Shown here: in pieces, positions 1-9,000 of the stretch
How the letters are laid out: each line of letters starts with the position of its first letter
Position numbering within the stretch: position 1 is the stretch's first letter
Notes under the pieces: generated by a model
What the model saw: only the letters and a program-made list of their open reading frames with translations
Told to the model about the DNA's origin: nothing
Databases searched by the model: none
Program-made: the position numbers and the translations under genes
Assembly (NCBI RefSeq): GCF_030345795.1
Contig: NZ_JAUALB010000001.1
Span: 1,793,001-1,857,000, forward strand
Reading direction: 5' to 3'
From: Micromonospora sp. WMMA1363
Lineage (GTDB): Bacteria; Actinomycetota; Actinomycetes; Mycobacteriales; Micromonosporaceae
Length of the DNA: 64,000 nucleotides

Positions 1-1074
1 TCGTCGGGCAGCTACTTTCCCGGCCCGGTCCGGGCGGTGGAGATCCCCAAGAAGGGTGGAACCAGGATTCTGGGCATACCCAACGTGGTCGACCGGGTGG
101 CGCAGACGGCGGCGGTGCTGGTGCTGGAGCCGGAGGTGGAGAAGGTGTTCCACGACGACTCCTACGGCTATCGTCCCGGACGGTCCCCGGTGGATGCGGT
201 GCGGGTGTGCCGGCAGCGGTGTTTCAAGAAGGACTGGGTCGTCGACCTGGACGTCAAAGCCTTCTTCGATTCGGTGCCGTGGGAGCTGATGCTCAAGGCG
301 GTGGCACGACACGCGGCCCAGCCGTGGGTCATGCTGTATGTGCAGCGCTGGTTGAAGGCGCCGATGCTGATGCCCGACGGAACCTTGGCCTGCCGGACGA
401 AGGGGACACCGCAGGGTGGCCCGATCTCCCCGTTGATCGCCAACATCTTCCTGCACTACGGCTTCGACACCTGGATGTCCCGGGAGTTTCCCGGGGTCGG
501 GTTCGAGCGGTTCGCAGACGATGTGGTGGTCCACTGCGTGACCGAACGTCAGGCGCACCAGATGCGGCAGGCGATCGATCGCCGGTTCGCGGACATCGGG
601 TTGCAGGTGCATCCCGACAAGACGCGCATCGTGTACTGCAAGGACGACCGGCGTCGCCTGGACTACGGCCAGGTGACGTTCACGTTCTGCGGATACGCGT
701 TTCGTCCCCGCAAGACCTTCGTCCGGGGGAAGTCCCGAACGGGGTTCCTGCCAGCGGTGGCTCCGGGGAAGCTGGCCGACATGAGCCGCAAGGTCGCGTC
801 CTGGCGGCTACATCGGCGCACGACCGAAAACCTGGCCGACCTCGCGGAAGAGATCAACCCGGCCCTACGGGGCTGGTTGAACTACTTCACCGTGTTCTAC
901 CCGAGCGCGGTGAACCCGATCGGCAAGCGTGTCGACCGCCATCTGATGCGCTGGGGGAAGTGGAAGTACAAGCGACTCAAACGCAGTGACGACCGGGCGC
1001 GGGCATGGTTGATGGGAGTCCGACAACGGACACCGAACCTATTCGCTCACTGGACACTGCGGTACACGACCTGA
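1..1074 (+). CDS. ltrA: Group II intron reverse transcriptase/maturase (5' end outside window)
   Basis: The frame is open from the first base, so the N-terminus lies outside the window. The visible part carries the RT blocks: YRPGRSPVDAV, DLDVKAFFDSVPW, GTPQGGPISPLIANIFLHYG and the catalytic block RFADDVVVHC, a FADD variant of the usual YADD. A thumb and a GIIM maturase domain follow (NPALRGWLNYF near the C-terminus). There is no HNH endonuclease domain after the maturase region, as in several bacterial intron classes. The family binds its own intron RNA, helps it splice and copies it into DNA during retromobility. Intron domains V and VI follow 14 bp after the stop, which places this as the intron's 3' half. 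Confidence 0.93.
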   Translation, partial: SSGSYFPGPVRAVEIPKKGGTRILGIPNVVDRVAQTAAVLVLEPEVEKVFHDDSYGYRPGRSPVDAVRVCRQRCFKKDWVVDLDVKAFFDSVPWELMLKAVARHAAQPWVMLYVQRWLKAPMLMPDGTLACRTKGTPQGGPISPLIANIFLHYGFDTWMSREFPGVGFERFADDVVVHCVTERQAHQMRQAIDRRFADIGLQVHPDKTRIVYCKDDRRRLDYGQVTFTFCGYAFRPRKTFVRGKSRTGFLPAVAPGKLADMSRKVASWRLHRRTTENLADLAEEINPALRGWLNYFTVFYPSAVNPIGKRVDRHLMRWGKWKYKRLKRSDDRARAWLMGVRQRTPNLFAHWTLRYTT

Positions 1075-1087
1075 TAACCGAACGGCA

Positions 1088-1162
1088 CGAGCCGGATAAG
1101 CCGAGAGGCTTACGTCCGGATCTGTGGGGGACGGCGGGTGAGACTCCCGCCGTCTACCCGGC
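1088..1162 (+). ncRNA. Group II intron domains V and VI (3' end of intron)
   Basis: Domain V is read as gagccggataag, a GAGA-type loop, then cttacgtccggatctg, with the AC bulge expected in its 3' strand (1088-1124). Domain VI follows as a stem of GACGGCGGG closed by TGAGA and CTCCCGCCGTC (1130-1154), ending in a TACCCG tail typical of bacterial intron 3' ends. The exact 3' splice site is not certain but should lie near 1155-1165. The position directly behind the maturase gene fits a complete intron 3' half. Confidence 0.8.
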
Positions 1163-1316
1163 AGTTGACATCCGGCCGACCCTGGATCCCCGCAATCAAC
1201 TGATGACCTGAGTAGTTACCGGACATCTTGCCGTACCGGAATCGAGACGTGAATCGACTAGCACCGGCGCGAAGGTGAAATAAACGTCCAGTCAGGCCCG
1301 ACACGCAATTCGACAG

Positions 1317-1523
1317 CTACCACTCGGAATCATTAGATCCCGTCTCGTAATCAACCGCAGAAACATATTCCCAAGGCTTCCCAGCCTTCTTCTCGTATGC
1401 CTTCTGAGCGACGTAAAGGATCCCCTCCGCGCTTGGAAGGTGGGAGTTGGTAAAGTCTTGTAAAGACGGCGCCGACCCGCCGGGCAGATATCCCCCGTCG
1501 GGCCGCCGCACCAATAACCACAA
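1317..1523 (-). CDS. Small unrecognised protein, possibly a gene remnant
   Basis: A 68-codon frame with protein-like composition (GGYLPGGSAPS, AEGILYVAQKAYEKKAGKPW) lies downstream of the second toxin/immunity pair on the same strand. The only start in it is a TTG without a visible ribosome binding site. Reading further upstream, the frame stays open to a TAG at about 1591. A neighbouring frame holds another plausible stretch (SGITWPRFLVDFIGDA). It may be the tail of a frameshifted toxin or immunity gene. No family is recognised and function is unknown. Confidence 0.3.
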   Translation of the reverse strand: MWLLVRRPDGGYLPGGSAPSLQDFTNSHLPSAEGILYVAQKAYEKKAGKPWEYVSAVDYETGSNDSEW

Positions 1524-1624
1524 CCACGCGCATCGCCGATAAAGTCCACCAGGAAGCGCGGCCAGGTGATTCCACTCTGGCGCACTCGTATGCTACCCCC
1601 AGGCAGAACCTTGCATTTAAAAGA

Positions 1625-2014
1625 CTAATTCTTGGACACGGTAGAAATTCCGCCTAGAGCGAGCGCGAAAACACTTGCCAGAGCCTCTCTCACATCCCGA
1701 TCCCTATCTATACGCGCCAACGATCCGAACCTTGCCGGAGAAATGTCAATAGTCGCAACTCCACCTCGACCGTCCCCGCTCGCCACAGAAAAGAGGACGG
1801 CGCATCGGTAAGCACGGATCAGGTCGCCTCTCGCCTCCCGCGTTAAAGGTGCCACCAGAACACTGCCCTCTTTCACCTGAGCACGAAGAGCGTCGAGCGA
1901 CGTCCACCTGGTAGCGAAGCCGCTCTCCTCCGCGTCCCGCTGGAGTTCCAGCAATGACTCAAAGCTGATATGGCATACACGAAAGTCCGGGTCTTGTTGT
2001 CTCACTATGGACAT
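1625..2014 (-). CDS. Putative immunity protein for the orphan toxin module
   Basis: No family is recognised. The 129-residue soluble protein starts at the second Met (MSIVRQQDPDF); an in-frame ATG at 2041 is an alternative. It sits 87 bp downstream of the orphan toxin tip and in the same orientation. In polymorphic toxin loci this is the place of the cognate immunity gene. The role is therefore inferred from position only. The C-terminal half (RDVREALASVFALALGG) looks helical and there are no membrane segments or signal peptide, consistent with a cytosolic inhibitor. Confidence 0.6.
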   Translation of the reverse strand: MSIVRQQDPDFRVCHISFESLLELQRDAEESGFATRWTSLDALRAQVKEGSVLVAPLTREARGDLIRAYRCAVLFSVASGDGRGGVATIDISPARFGSLARIDRDRDVREALASVFALALGGISTVSKN

Positions 2015-2101
2015 CGGACTTACGAATCCTCTCGTTAACAAGCTTCGACAACACGCTAGGGAAATCGGTTCCGCGGAAGCCCCAGCTAGTTTTACTTCGG
2101 T

Positions 2102-2432
2102 TTAATCACACGAGCATGGGTGACGTTGAGTTGTGATCGGCGTATCGGGGTTCAGGCGACCATCTTTCAACCGGTTGACCACCTCATCCACCCTGTGATG
2201 TCCGACCAGAATGCGCCCGGCTCGCGACACTAGGATCCCGTCACCATGTTCAGCTTTGTCAATACCGCTCAGAAGAGCGTCATTGTCGAGCACTTCGTGA
2301 TACCACTGCGAAGCAGGGTCGCGAGTCGACTGGCCGGGGGTATACCTACCTTCGAGATCCCCAGCTTTAATCATTTCGCCGCAGTTGTGCACCAGGACCG
2401 GTGTTGTGCCGGCGAGTACATAGTACGTGTGG
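2102..2432 (-). CDS. Orphan polymorphic-toxin C-terminal module (Hint 3' end + toxin tip)
   Basis: Read on the minus strand, the segment begins with HTYYVLAGTTPVLVHNC, nearly identical to the end of the Hint domain of the full-length RHS toxin next door. A different 92-residue tip follows. Bases 2381-2432 match 3281-3332 at about 45 of 52 positions. No proper start precedes it (TGA a few codons upstream); an internal GTG gives a frame at 2102-2392. The tip contains DGILVSRAGRILVGHHRVDEV, which resembles the nucleotide-binding G-H-H-R region of ParB/sulfiredoxin-like folds. A nuclease or nucleotide-handling toxin is therefore possible but unproven. This is the arrangement of orphan rhs-CT/cdi-CT cassettes, which become active after recombination with the main gene. 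Confidence 0.72.
2381..2432 (-). repeat. Hint-end homology patch shared with the main toxin gene
   Basis: Fifty-two bases match 3281-3332 at about 45 positions, with no gaps and an offset of exactly 900 bp. The patch encodes HTYYVLAG(T/N)TPVLVHNC in both places. It is the natural crossover site for swapping the toxin tip of the main gene with the orphan tip. Confidence 0.85.
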
Positions 2433-2634
2433 ACCCAGCAACATCACGCTAGTTAGAACACTCACTCTTCGCAAACCCGCTGGAAGGCACCGAAAACCTA
2501 AATCACTGCCGAGTGAAATGACTGAACCTCATCCAGCAGTGGCGGCTACCGGATAAGGTTCAGTTCGCGCTGAAGCTAGGCCCAGCATCACTCACCCGAA
2601 GTGGACCTCGTCGGGCCACAAACTATCGAGCTGA

Positions 2635-2952
2635 CTAAATGCTGACCGAGCGCTGCTGAACAGACGTATCATCAGCTTCACCATAGCGCAGAGTCACCGT
2701 TGCCCGGCGGCCAGAAAGGGCGCCAGCGAGAATGGGCAGAACTGCGTCGAAGAGTTCGTCTGCGCTTGGCCCATAGAGGTAGAGCGTCGCGCTCCCACCG
2801 CCGAACTCATCGCCATCTAGCTCGCCGAACGTCCCCTGGGCGAGCTTCGCGTCGATCTCTCGCGAGATTCGACGAATCTCGTCACGCTCCGCCGGTTCAC
2901 CGAACCCCTCCCCGGACAGGGGGACCTCCACGATTACTGCATGCTCAGCCAT
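2635..2952 (-). CDS. Putative immunity protein for the GIY-YIG toxin
   Basis: This 105-residue acidic protein (start ATG, MAEHAVIVEVPLSG) lies 67 bp downstream of the toxin gene on the same strand. The middle carries EIRRISREIDAKLAQGTFGE, then a strand-rich segment GSATLYLYGPSADELFDAVL. Small acidic proteins directly behind an RHS/Hint/nuclease gene are normally the cognate immunity factors that block the toxin tip in the producer and its siblings. I do not recognise a named immunity family, so the call rests on position, size and charge. Confidence 0.65.
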   Translation of the reverse strand: MAEHAVIVEVPLSGEGFGEPAERDEIRRISREIDAKLAQGTFGELDGDEFGGGSATLYLYGPSADELFDAVLPILAGALSGRRATVTLRYGEADDTSVQQRSVSI

Positions 2953-3019
2953 TCACCCTCCTCGCAACTCGTTCGGGACCCATCCGGCCAGACTTCCAGG
3001 CGCGTGAAAGCTGTACATG

Positions 3020-6000
3020 CTAACGACGTCCCCGCCCCGGCGAATTGATGTCGTTTCCCAGATTTTCGATCCCACCCAGCTCTTCGATCAACTCGTTCTC
3101 TGCTGCTTCAAGAGCCTCTTTGTTCCCACAAACGTGAATGCAAATGACGTGGTCATCCGGATCTCTCCGACCGCTCTTCGTTACGTGCTCTTGAAGTCGG
3201 CGGTCAAAGTTGTTGGTCTGTCCGACATACGGCAACCCTGACTTCTTGTCAGCAAAAACATAGACACCTTGGTCAAGATCGCAGTTGTGGACCAATACCG
3301 GCGTGTTGCCGGCGAGCACATAGTACGTGTGGATGTCGGCGACGGTGAGGTTGTGGACCCGTTGGTGTTGTGTCCATGCCCGCACAGCGCCCACTTGGAT
3401 GTAGGAGCCGCTGCCGGTCTGCAACAGCGTCCCGGGGACGATCTCCTTGGCATACACCCACTTGCCAAGCTCGGGCGCCCAGAACGGGTGGTTGTCCGTT
3501 GCGATGACCATGCCGGGCTGCCCGTCGGGATCGTCGACGGTGATCTCGACCAGGTTCTTCTCGCCCTCACCGGTGATGAGCGCGCTGACGGCGCGCGGAC
3601 CGCTCTCGCCGGTCACCGGGTCGGTGGCGGCGACCTCGTCGCCGACGCGGACCTGCTCGATGGCCTTGTGAGTGCCGTCGGCCATCAGGACCGGCGTGCC
3701 ACCGGTGAAGCTGTTGGGGCACCCGCCCGGGCTGTCCGCCGCCCTCGGGGCAGGCGCGTTGTCGGCCGCCCTCGGGGCAGGCGCGTTGTCGGCGACCTTC
3801 GCGGCGTCGACGGCGTTGTTGGCGTTCTTGGCAGACTGCGCTGCGTCGAGCGCCCTGTTGCCGTACTTGACCGCGTTCGCCGCGTAGCCCGCGGCCGGGA
3901 TGGCCGCGGCAGCGGAGAGGCTGGCGTTGACGTAATCGCCCTCCAGCGCGTACCAGCCCGCGTTGGCCAGGTCCGCGGGCTCGCCGACGATCGGGACCAT
4001 GCCGACGACGTCGAGGGTGGTATGGCCGATCGTCCTCCACGACGGCATCTTCGGCCACTTGCCGCTCGGGTCGATCAGCAGGATCGGGTTGTTGTAGGTG
4101 TAGGTGTAGACGGCGAGGTTCCGTGTTTCGGTGATGCCGCCCGCGATGTCCTTGTCGAGGTAGTCGGGCAGCGCCGGGTCGGCGCTGGCCCACAGTTGGG
4201 TCCTCGGGTTGTAGTAGCGGGCTCCGTAGTAGTAGAGGCCGGTTTCGGCGTCGAGTTCCTTGCCGGTGAACTGGTACGGCGTGTCCGCCTGCCCGGTTCT
4301 CTCCTCGACCCACGTCTCCCCGAACGGGAAGTACTCCAGGTGCTCGGTGACGGCGCCCTGCTGGTCGGTCACGTACCCGGACGAGCCGATGTGGTCGGCG
4401 TGGAAGAACGACTGGTCGTCCTCGGTCCCGGTGACCGCCACGGTCTTGGTCGTCAACCTGCTGTCGCCGACGAAGATGTGTTTGTAACCGGTCGCATCGC
4501 GTTCGCTGTAGTTGGAGTTCGGATACAGCGAGAGCCCGTCGCCGTCCTTGACGACGCGGTCGCCCTTGTCGTCGTAGGTGTAGGTGACGGTGGCGTCCGT
4601 GCAGCCGCCCGGGTTCTGCGTGACAGTGGCCGTCGCGGTGTCCTGGCTGCAGGCGAGGCGATTCTCCTCGTCCCACACGAACTGCCGCCGCTTGCCGCTG
4701 ACGGCGGTGTTGACCGTGTCGGTCAGGTTGCCGTTGGCGTCGTAGGCGTGGGAAATCGGCCCGACCCTGCTGGGCGCGTGTGCCTTGGTCCCGTCGTACA
4801 CGTACGCGTAGTCATAGCTGGTCCGGTCCTGGACGTCGACCGGGTTCGACGGGTCGTCGACCGGTTCGATCGGACCAGCCGGCCCGCCGTCGACCGGGAA
4901 GGCCGGGGTGCCGCCGGCGACCTCGTGGCGCTGGACTTTGCTCGTGGTGTTGTGGATCGAGTCGTAGCCCAGGGTCAGCGTGTACGTGTTGACTCGGTTG
5001 TTCTTGTCAGTGTAGTGGCCGGACGCCGACGTCAGCCGGTACTGGTCGTCGTACCCGTAGGTCTGGGTGCTCGGCCCGCCGATCTCCCCGCCCTGCGGTG
5101 CGTTGTTCGCCAACGCGGTGATGTTGCCGATGTTGTCGTAACTGTAGCCCAGGTTCTGGAACGCGGCCCCGTTCGGCGCCACCGACTTCAGCGCCGCGAG
5201 CCTGCGGTCCTCGGCGTCGTAGGTGTAGGTCGTGCGCACCCCGTTGCCGGCCTGTTGCAGGACCTTCTGCCCGAACTTGTCGTAGTCGAGCCGGTCCAGA
5301 TAGGTGTAGCTGGTCCCGTTCTTGACCCCGGTCGCCCGGGTGACCTGGCCGCCGGAATCGTAGTCGTAGGTCAGGACCTCGCCGTCGGGGTAGGTCAGCT
5401 GCAGCACGCGGTTGAACGCGTCGTAGCGCCACGCGGTGGTGTAGGTGCGCGGAGCGTCGCTGACCGCGGTGATCGTGCGGGTTTCCCTGGTCACCTCGCC
5501 CAACGCCCCGTAGGCGCGGGTCACAGTTCCCGCTGCGTCGCGGACCTCGGTGACGCGCGACGCCGCGTTGTCCAGTGCGCCCGGCGCGCCGTAGGCGTAC
5601 GTGACGTTGTTGCCCGGAAACGTCGGGTAGCGGATCGCCTTCAGCCGCGAGTAGTCGTAGTCGTACTCGATCCTCTTGCCTGCCGCCCCCAGGTGCGCGG
5701 TGATTTTCGCCGTGATGTTCCCGGCCAGGTCGTAGCGCGTCTGGGTGCGCCCGGCGTCCGGGCTGTCGAACACGGTGCGGCGCCCCAAGCCGTCGTACTC
5801 GGCGCGGGTGACGTTGTTCTGGTCGTCGCTGATCGCCGTGACCTGCATGATCGGGTCGTGCTCATAGCTGGTCCAGATCACCGCCGAACCGTTGAACTCC
5901 TTCACCGCCGTCGTCGCACCGCGGACGTCGGTGTAGGTGCGGCGCTGCTTGCCGTTGCCGTCCGTCACCGTCTTCTCGAATCGGGTCGTCCCGGCCCGGT

Positions 6001-9000
6001 CCGCGCCGAACGCGTAACCGCTGATCGTGGTGACCCCGTCCGGCTGCACCGTCTTCACCGACCGGTCGAGCACGTCGAAGGTTTCCTTCGTGGGCGCCAC
6101 GGCGTCGAAGGCGGCGCTGAACGCGGTGTTCGCGGGCCCCTTGGCCTCCGTCACCGGGTAGTACCTCTCCACCGCGCGGCCGAGGACGTCGAACGTCAGC
6201 CGGCCGGACACCGTCATCACCTGTGCGGGTGCCGCCCCCGGCGACGCGGCCACCGAGGCGTCCTTCTTCGTCTGCAGCACCCGCTTGAAGCCATCGCTGA
6301 AAGTGATCGTGTCGATGGTGTCCGCGCGCACGCCCGCCGCGGTGCGGTCCAGGTGCTTGGTCGTGGCGTACGGGACGGCCGCCTCGGGGTGGTATTCGAA
6401 GTCGATGGTGACCTTGCCGGACCCGATCTCGTACGGTCCGGTCAACGTGTCGAGGCGGCCTACGCTGTCGTAGGACATCAGGACCGACTGGTCGTTCTGG
6501 TCGGTGTTGCGGTCGGGCAGGCCGTACTTCAGGTTGTGCGTCGAGGACGACCGGTACCCGAAGCTGTCCACGATCGACTCGACGTGCACGCCGACGACCG
6601 TGTCGTAGCCGTACTCGAGCTTGTACCGCTGCCCGGTCGTGTTCGCGGGGCCAGTCACCGACTTCAGGTTCCCGTTCGGGTGGTACTCCAGGTCCGAGAC
6701 CGCCGACGTGTTGTCATCGAGGTACTCGCGGACCTGGCGCACCGCGCTGGTCTCGCAGTCGATGTCAGCCTCGCGGTGCCGCAGCACCGCCCCGGTAGCG
6801 GCGGCCTTCTGCCGCAGCACGTTTGCGATCCCGACGATGCCGCGGTCGCGGCACGCCGCGTCGGAACCGCTGTACCCGTAGGTGGTCTCCAGGTCGTCCG
6901 CGGCGCCTTCGTCGGCCGCGTCGAACGTGCGGACGACGTTGCCGTACGCGTCGTAGGAGAGCTCGGTGAACGTGGACTTGGCTGCGGTGGTCGCGCCTTC
7001 GTAGAACGTGTCCTCGACTCGGGTGAGCTGCGGGAACACGGTGGCCGTCCGGCTTTTCGGGTCCGCCTCCGCGCCGGAGGCGGTGTCGTGCAGCCGGTAG
7101 GTGTTGACTGTCTCGCGGTACGGGCGGCCGGCACCGTCGGCGGTCAGCGTGCGGGTGAGCAGGCCGCGGCTGTAGTACCCGTCGTTGCGGTACTCGTTCG
7201 TCACCGCGCGGTGCACGGCGTCGCCCGCGTCGGCGTCGCGGTCCTCGGTCACGACGCGACCGAAGCCGAGGAACTCGCGCTCCAGCCGGTCGTAGCGGCC
7301 CTGCTCGTAGCGGAACGTACTCAGGCGGGTGTCGACACCGTCGCCCGGGAGCCCGTCGAACACCGCGGTGCGGGACAGCACCCAGCGGCTCTCCGGCATG
7401 GCGGCGGTGTTGCCAGTGCGCGTGTAGTCGAGGTCGATGCGGGCACCCATCGGGCGGGTGACCGAGCGCAGCAGGTTGGTGCGGCCGGTCTTGTTGACCG
7501 CCACCAGCAACTCGTTGTCCCGGGTGGACTTGACGTGGTCGGCCAGTCCGTCGCCGTTGACGTCTCGCAGCGCCACCTCGGCCCGGCCGATGCTGGTGTA
7601 GGCGTCCGCGCCGGGGTTGAACACGATGCAGCCGAAGCCGAAGCAGAACCCGAAGGTGAAGTACGTGCCTCCGCCGAGGGTGGCGTTCTTGTCCACCGCG
7701 ATGTCGCTGAAGGTGCCGCGGAACGGTGTCGCCGCGGTGAAGCCCGCACCGGTGTTGATCGCGACCTTCACAGGGTTGGCGCCGTCGGTGAACACGCGGT
7801 CGGTCAGTCCGTCGCCGTTGACGTCGGCCAGTGTGGCGTTGGTCCGCGAGGTGCCCACCGTCGCGGACACGCCGCCCGCGAAGCCGTAGTTGTCGAGGTT
7901 GAAGCCCAGGTTGACGCCCGCGTTGCGGATGGAGGCGTCGTTGACCGGGCCGCCGCCCCACGGCTCGCGCGCGGCGAAGCTGTAGCCGAGGTTCAGCTGG
8001 GCCTCGCCGCCGGCGTACACCTTGTCCGGCAGGCCGTCGCCGTTGATGTCGGTCAGGTCGAACCTGGCGTCGGACTCTCCGCCGCCGAGGTTGCCGCCGA
8101 TGCCCAGCGCGGGCATCTCGACGCCGGTGCGCGCGGTGTTGGCCGAGGCGTAGCCGGTGGGCGCGTCGATGCCGCCTGCGGTAGCCACGGTGCGGACCGG
8201 GCTTCCCGCGCTGAACGACACGCCGCCGGCACTCGAGTCCGACTCGCGCACGTTGCCGCCGAGTGTGCCACGGGTGGCGCCGAGGCCGCCATCCATGTCG
8301 GAGTACTGGATTCCCTTGGCCCCGACGACGTCCGGGAAGCGGTCGCCGTTGAGGTCGAGGAAGTCGACCTCACCCGCGGTGGTGCCGATGGCGCCGCTGC
8401 CGCCGAACGGGCCGAGCGTCAGTGTGGTGGAGATCTGCTGGGTGCGGCCGCGCCGGATCGAGCCGGTCGACCCGGCGATATCGGCGTCGGTGACGATGTC
8501 GATGGTGTCCAGGCCGAGCCGGGAACTGGCTGCGGCGGATGCGCCGACCCACGTGCTCTCGTCGGAGGCGACCCACCGGCCCGTGGCGGGCTGCGGGGCG
8601 AACACGATGATCCGCGGGGTGGGCACCGCCGGGTTCGCGGTGAACGTGGCCAGGTCGGCCTTGACCGGTTCCTTCGGCAGCGCGTTCTTGTAGCTCTCGT
8701 CGAGCACCAACTCGGCCTGCGCGATGGGACGGGTGGCCCGGTCGCGGTTACCCTGGTAGCCGATCACGCCCCAGCCACGGTACGGCTGGGCGAACGCGCC
8801 CTGGTCGGCGGGCGAGTGCATCGCGCTCGGCACCTGCTGGAAGTTCCAGCCGTCGTAGCTGACCTTGACCTTCTGGGTCTTGAGCAGACCGACGAGCTTG
8901 GTGTTGGTCGTGGTCAGGTCGAAGAACAACTCGTCGCCCTGGGTGACCGGCACCTTCAGGCGGGTCATGGACGCGGGTAGGCCCATGCCCAACCAGATGT

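Noticed and set aside
3269..8980. Very long plus-strand open frame (1903 codons)
   Set aside because: It is antisense to the RHS toxin gene, has V/R/G-rich composition without family signals, and exists only because of high GC and codon bias of the real gene.
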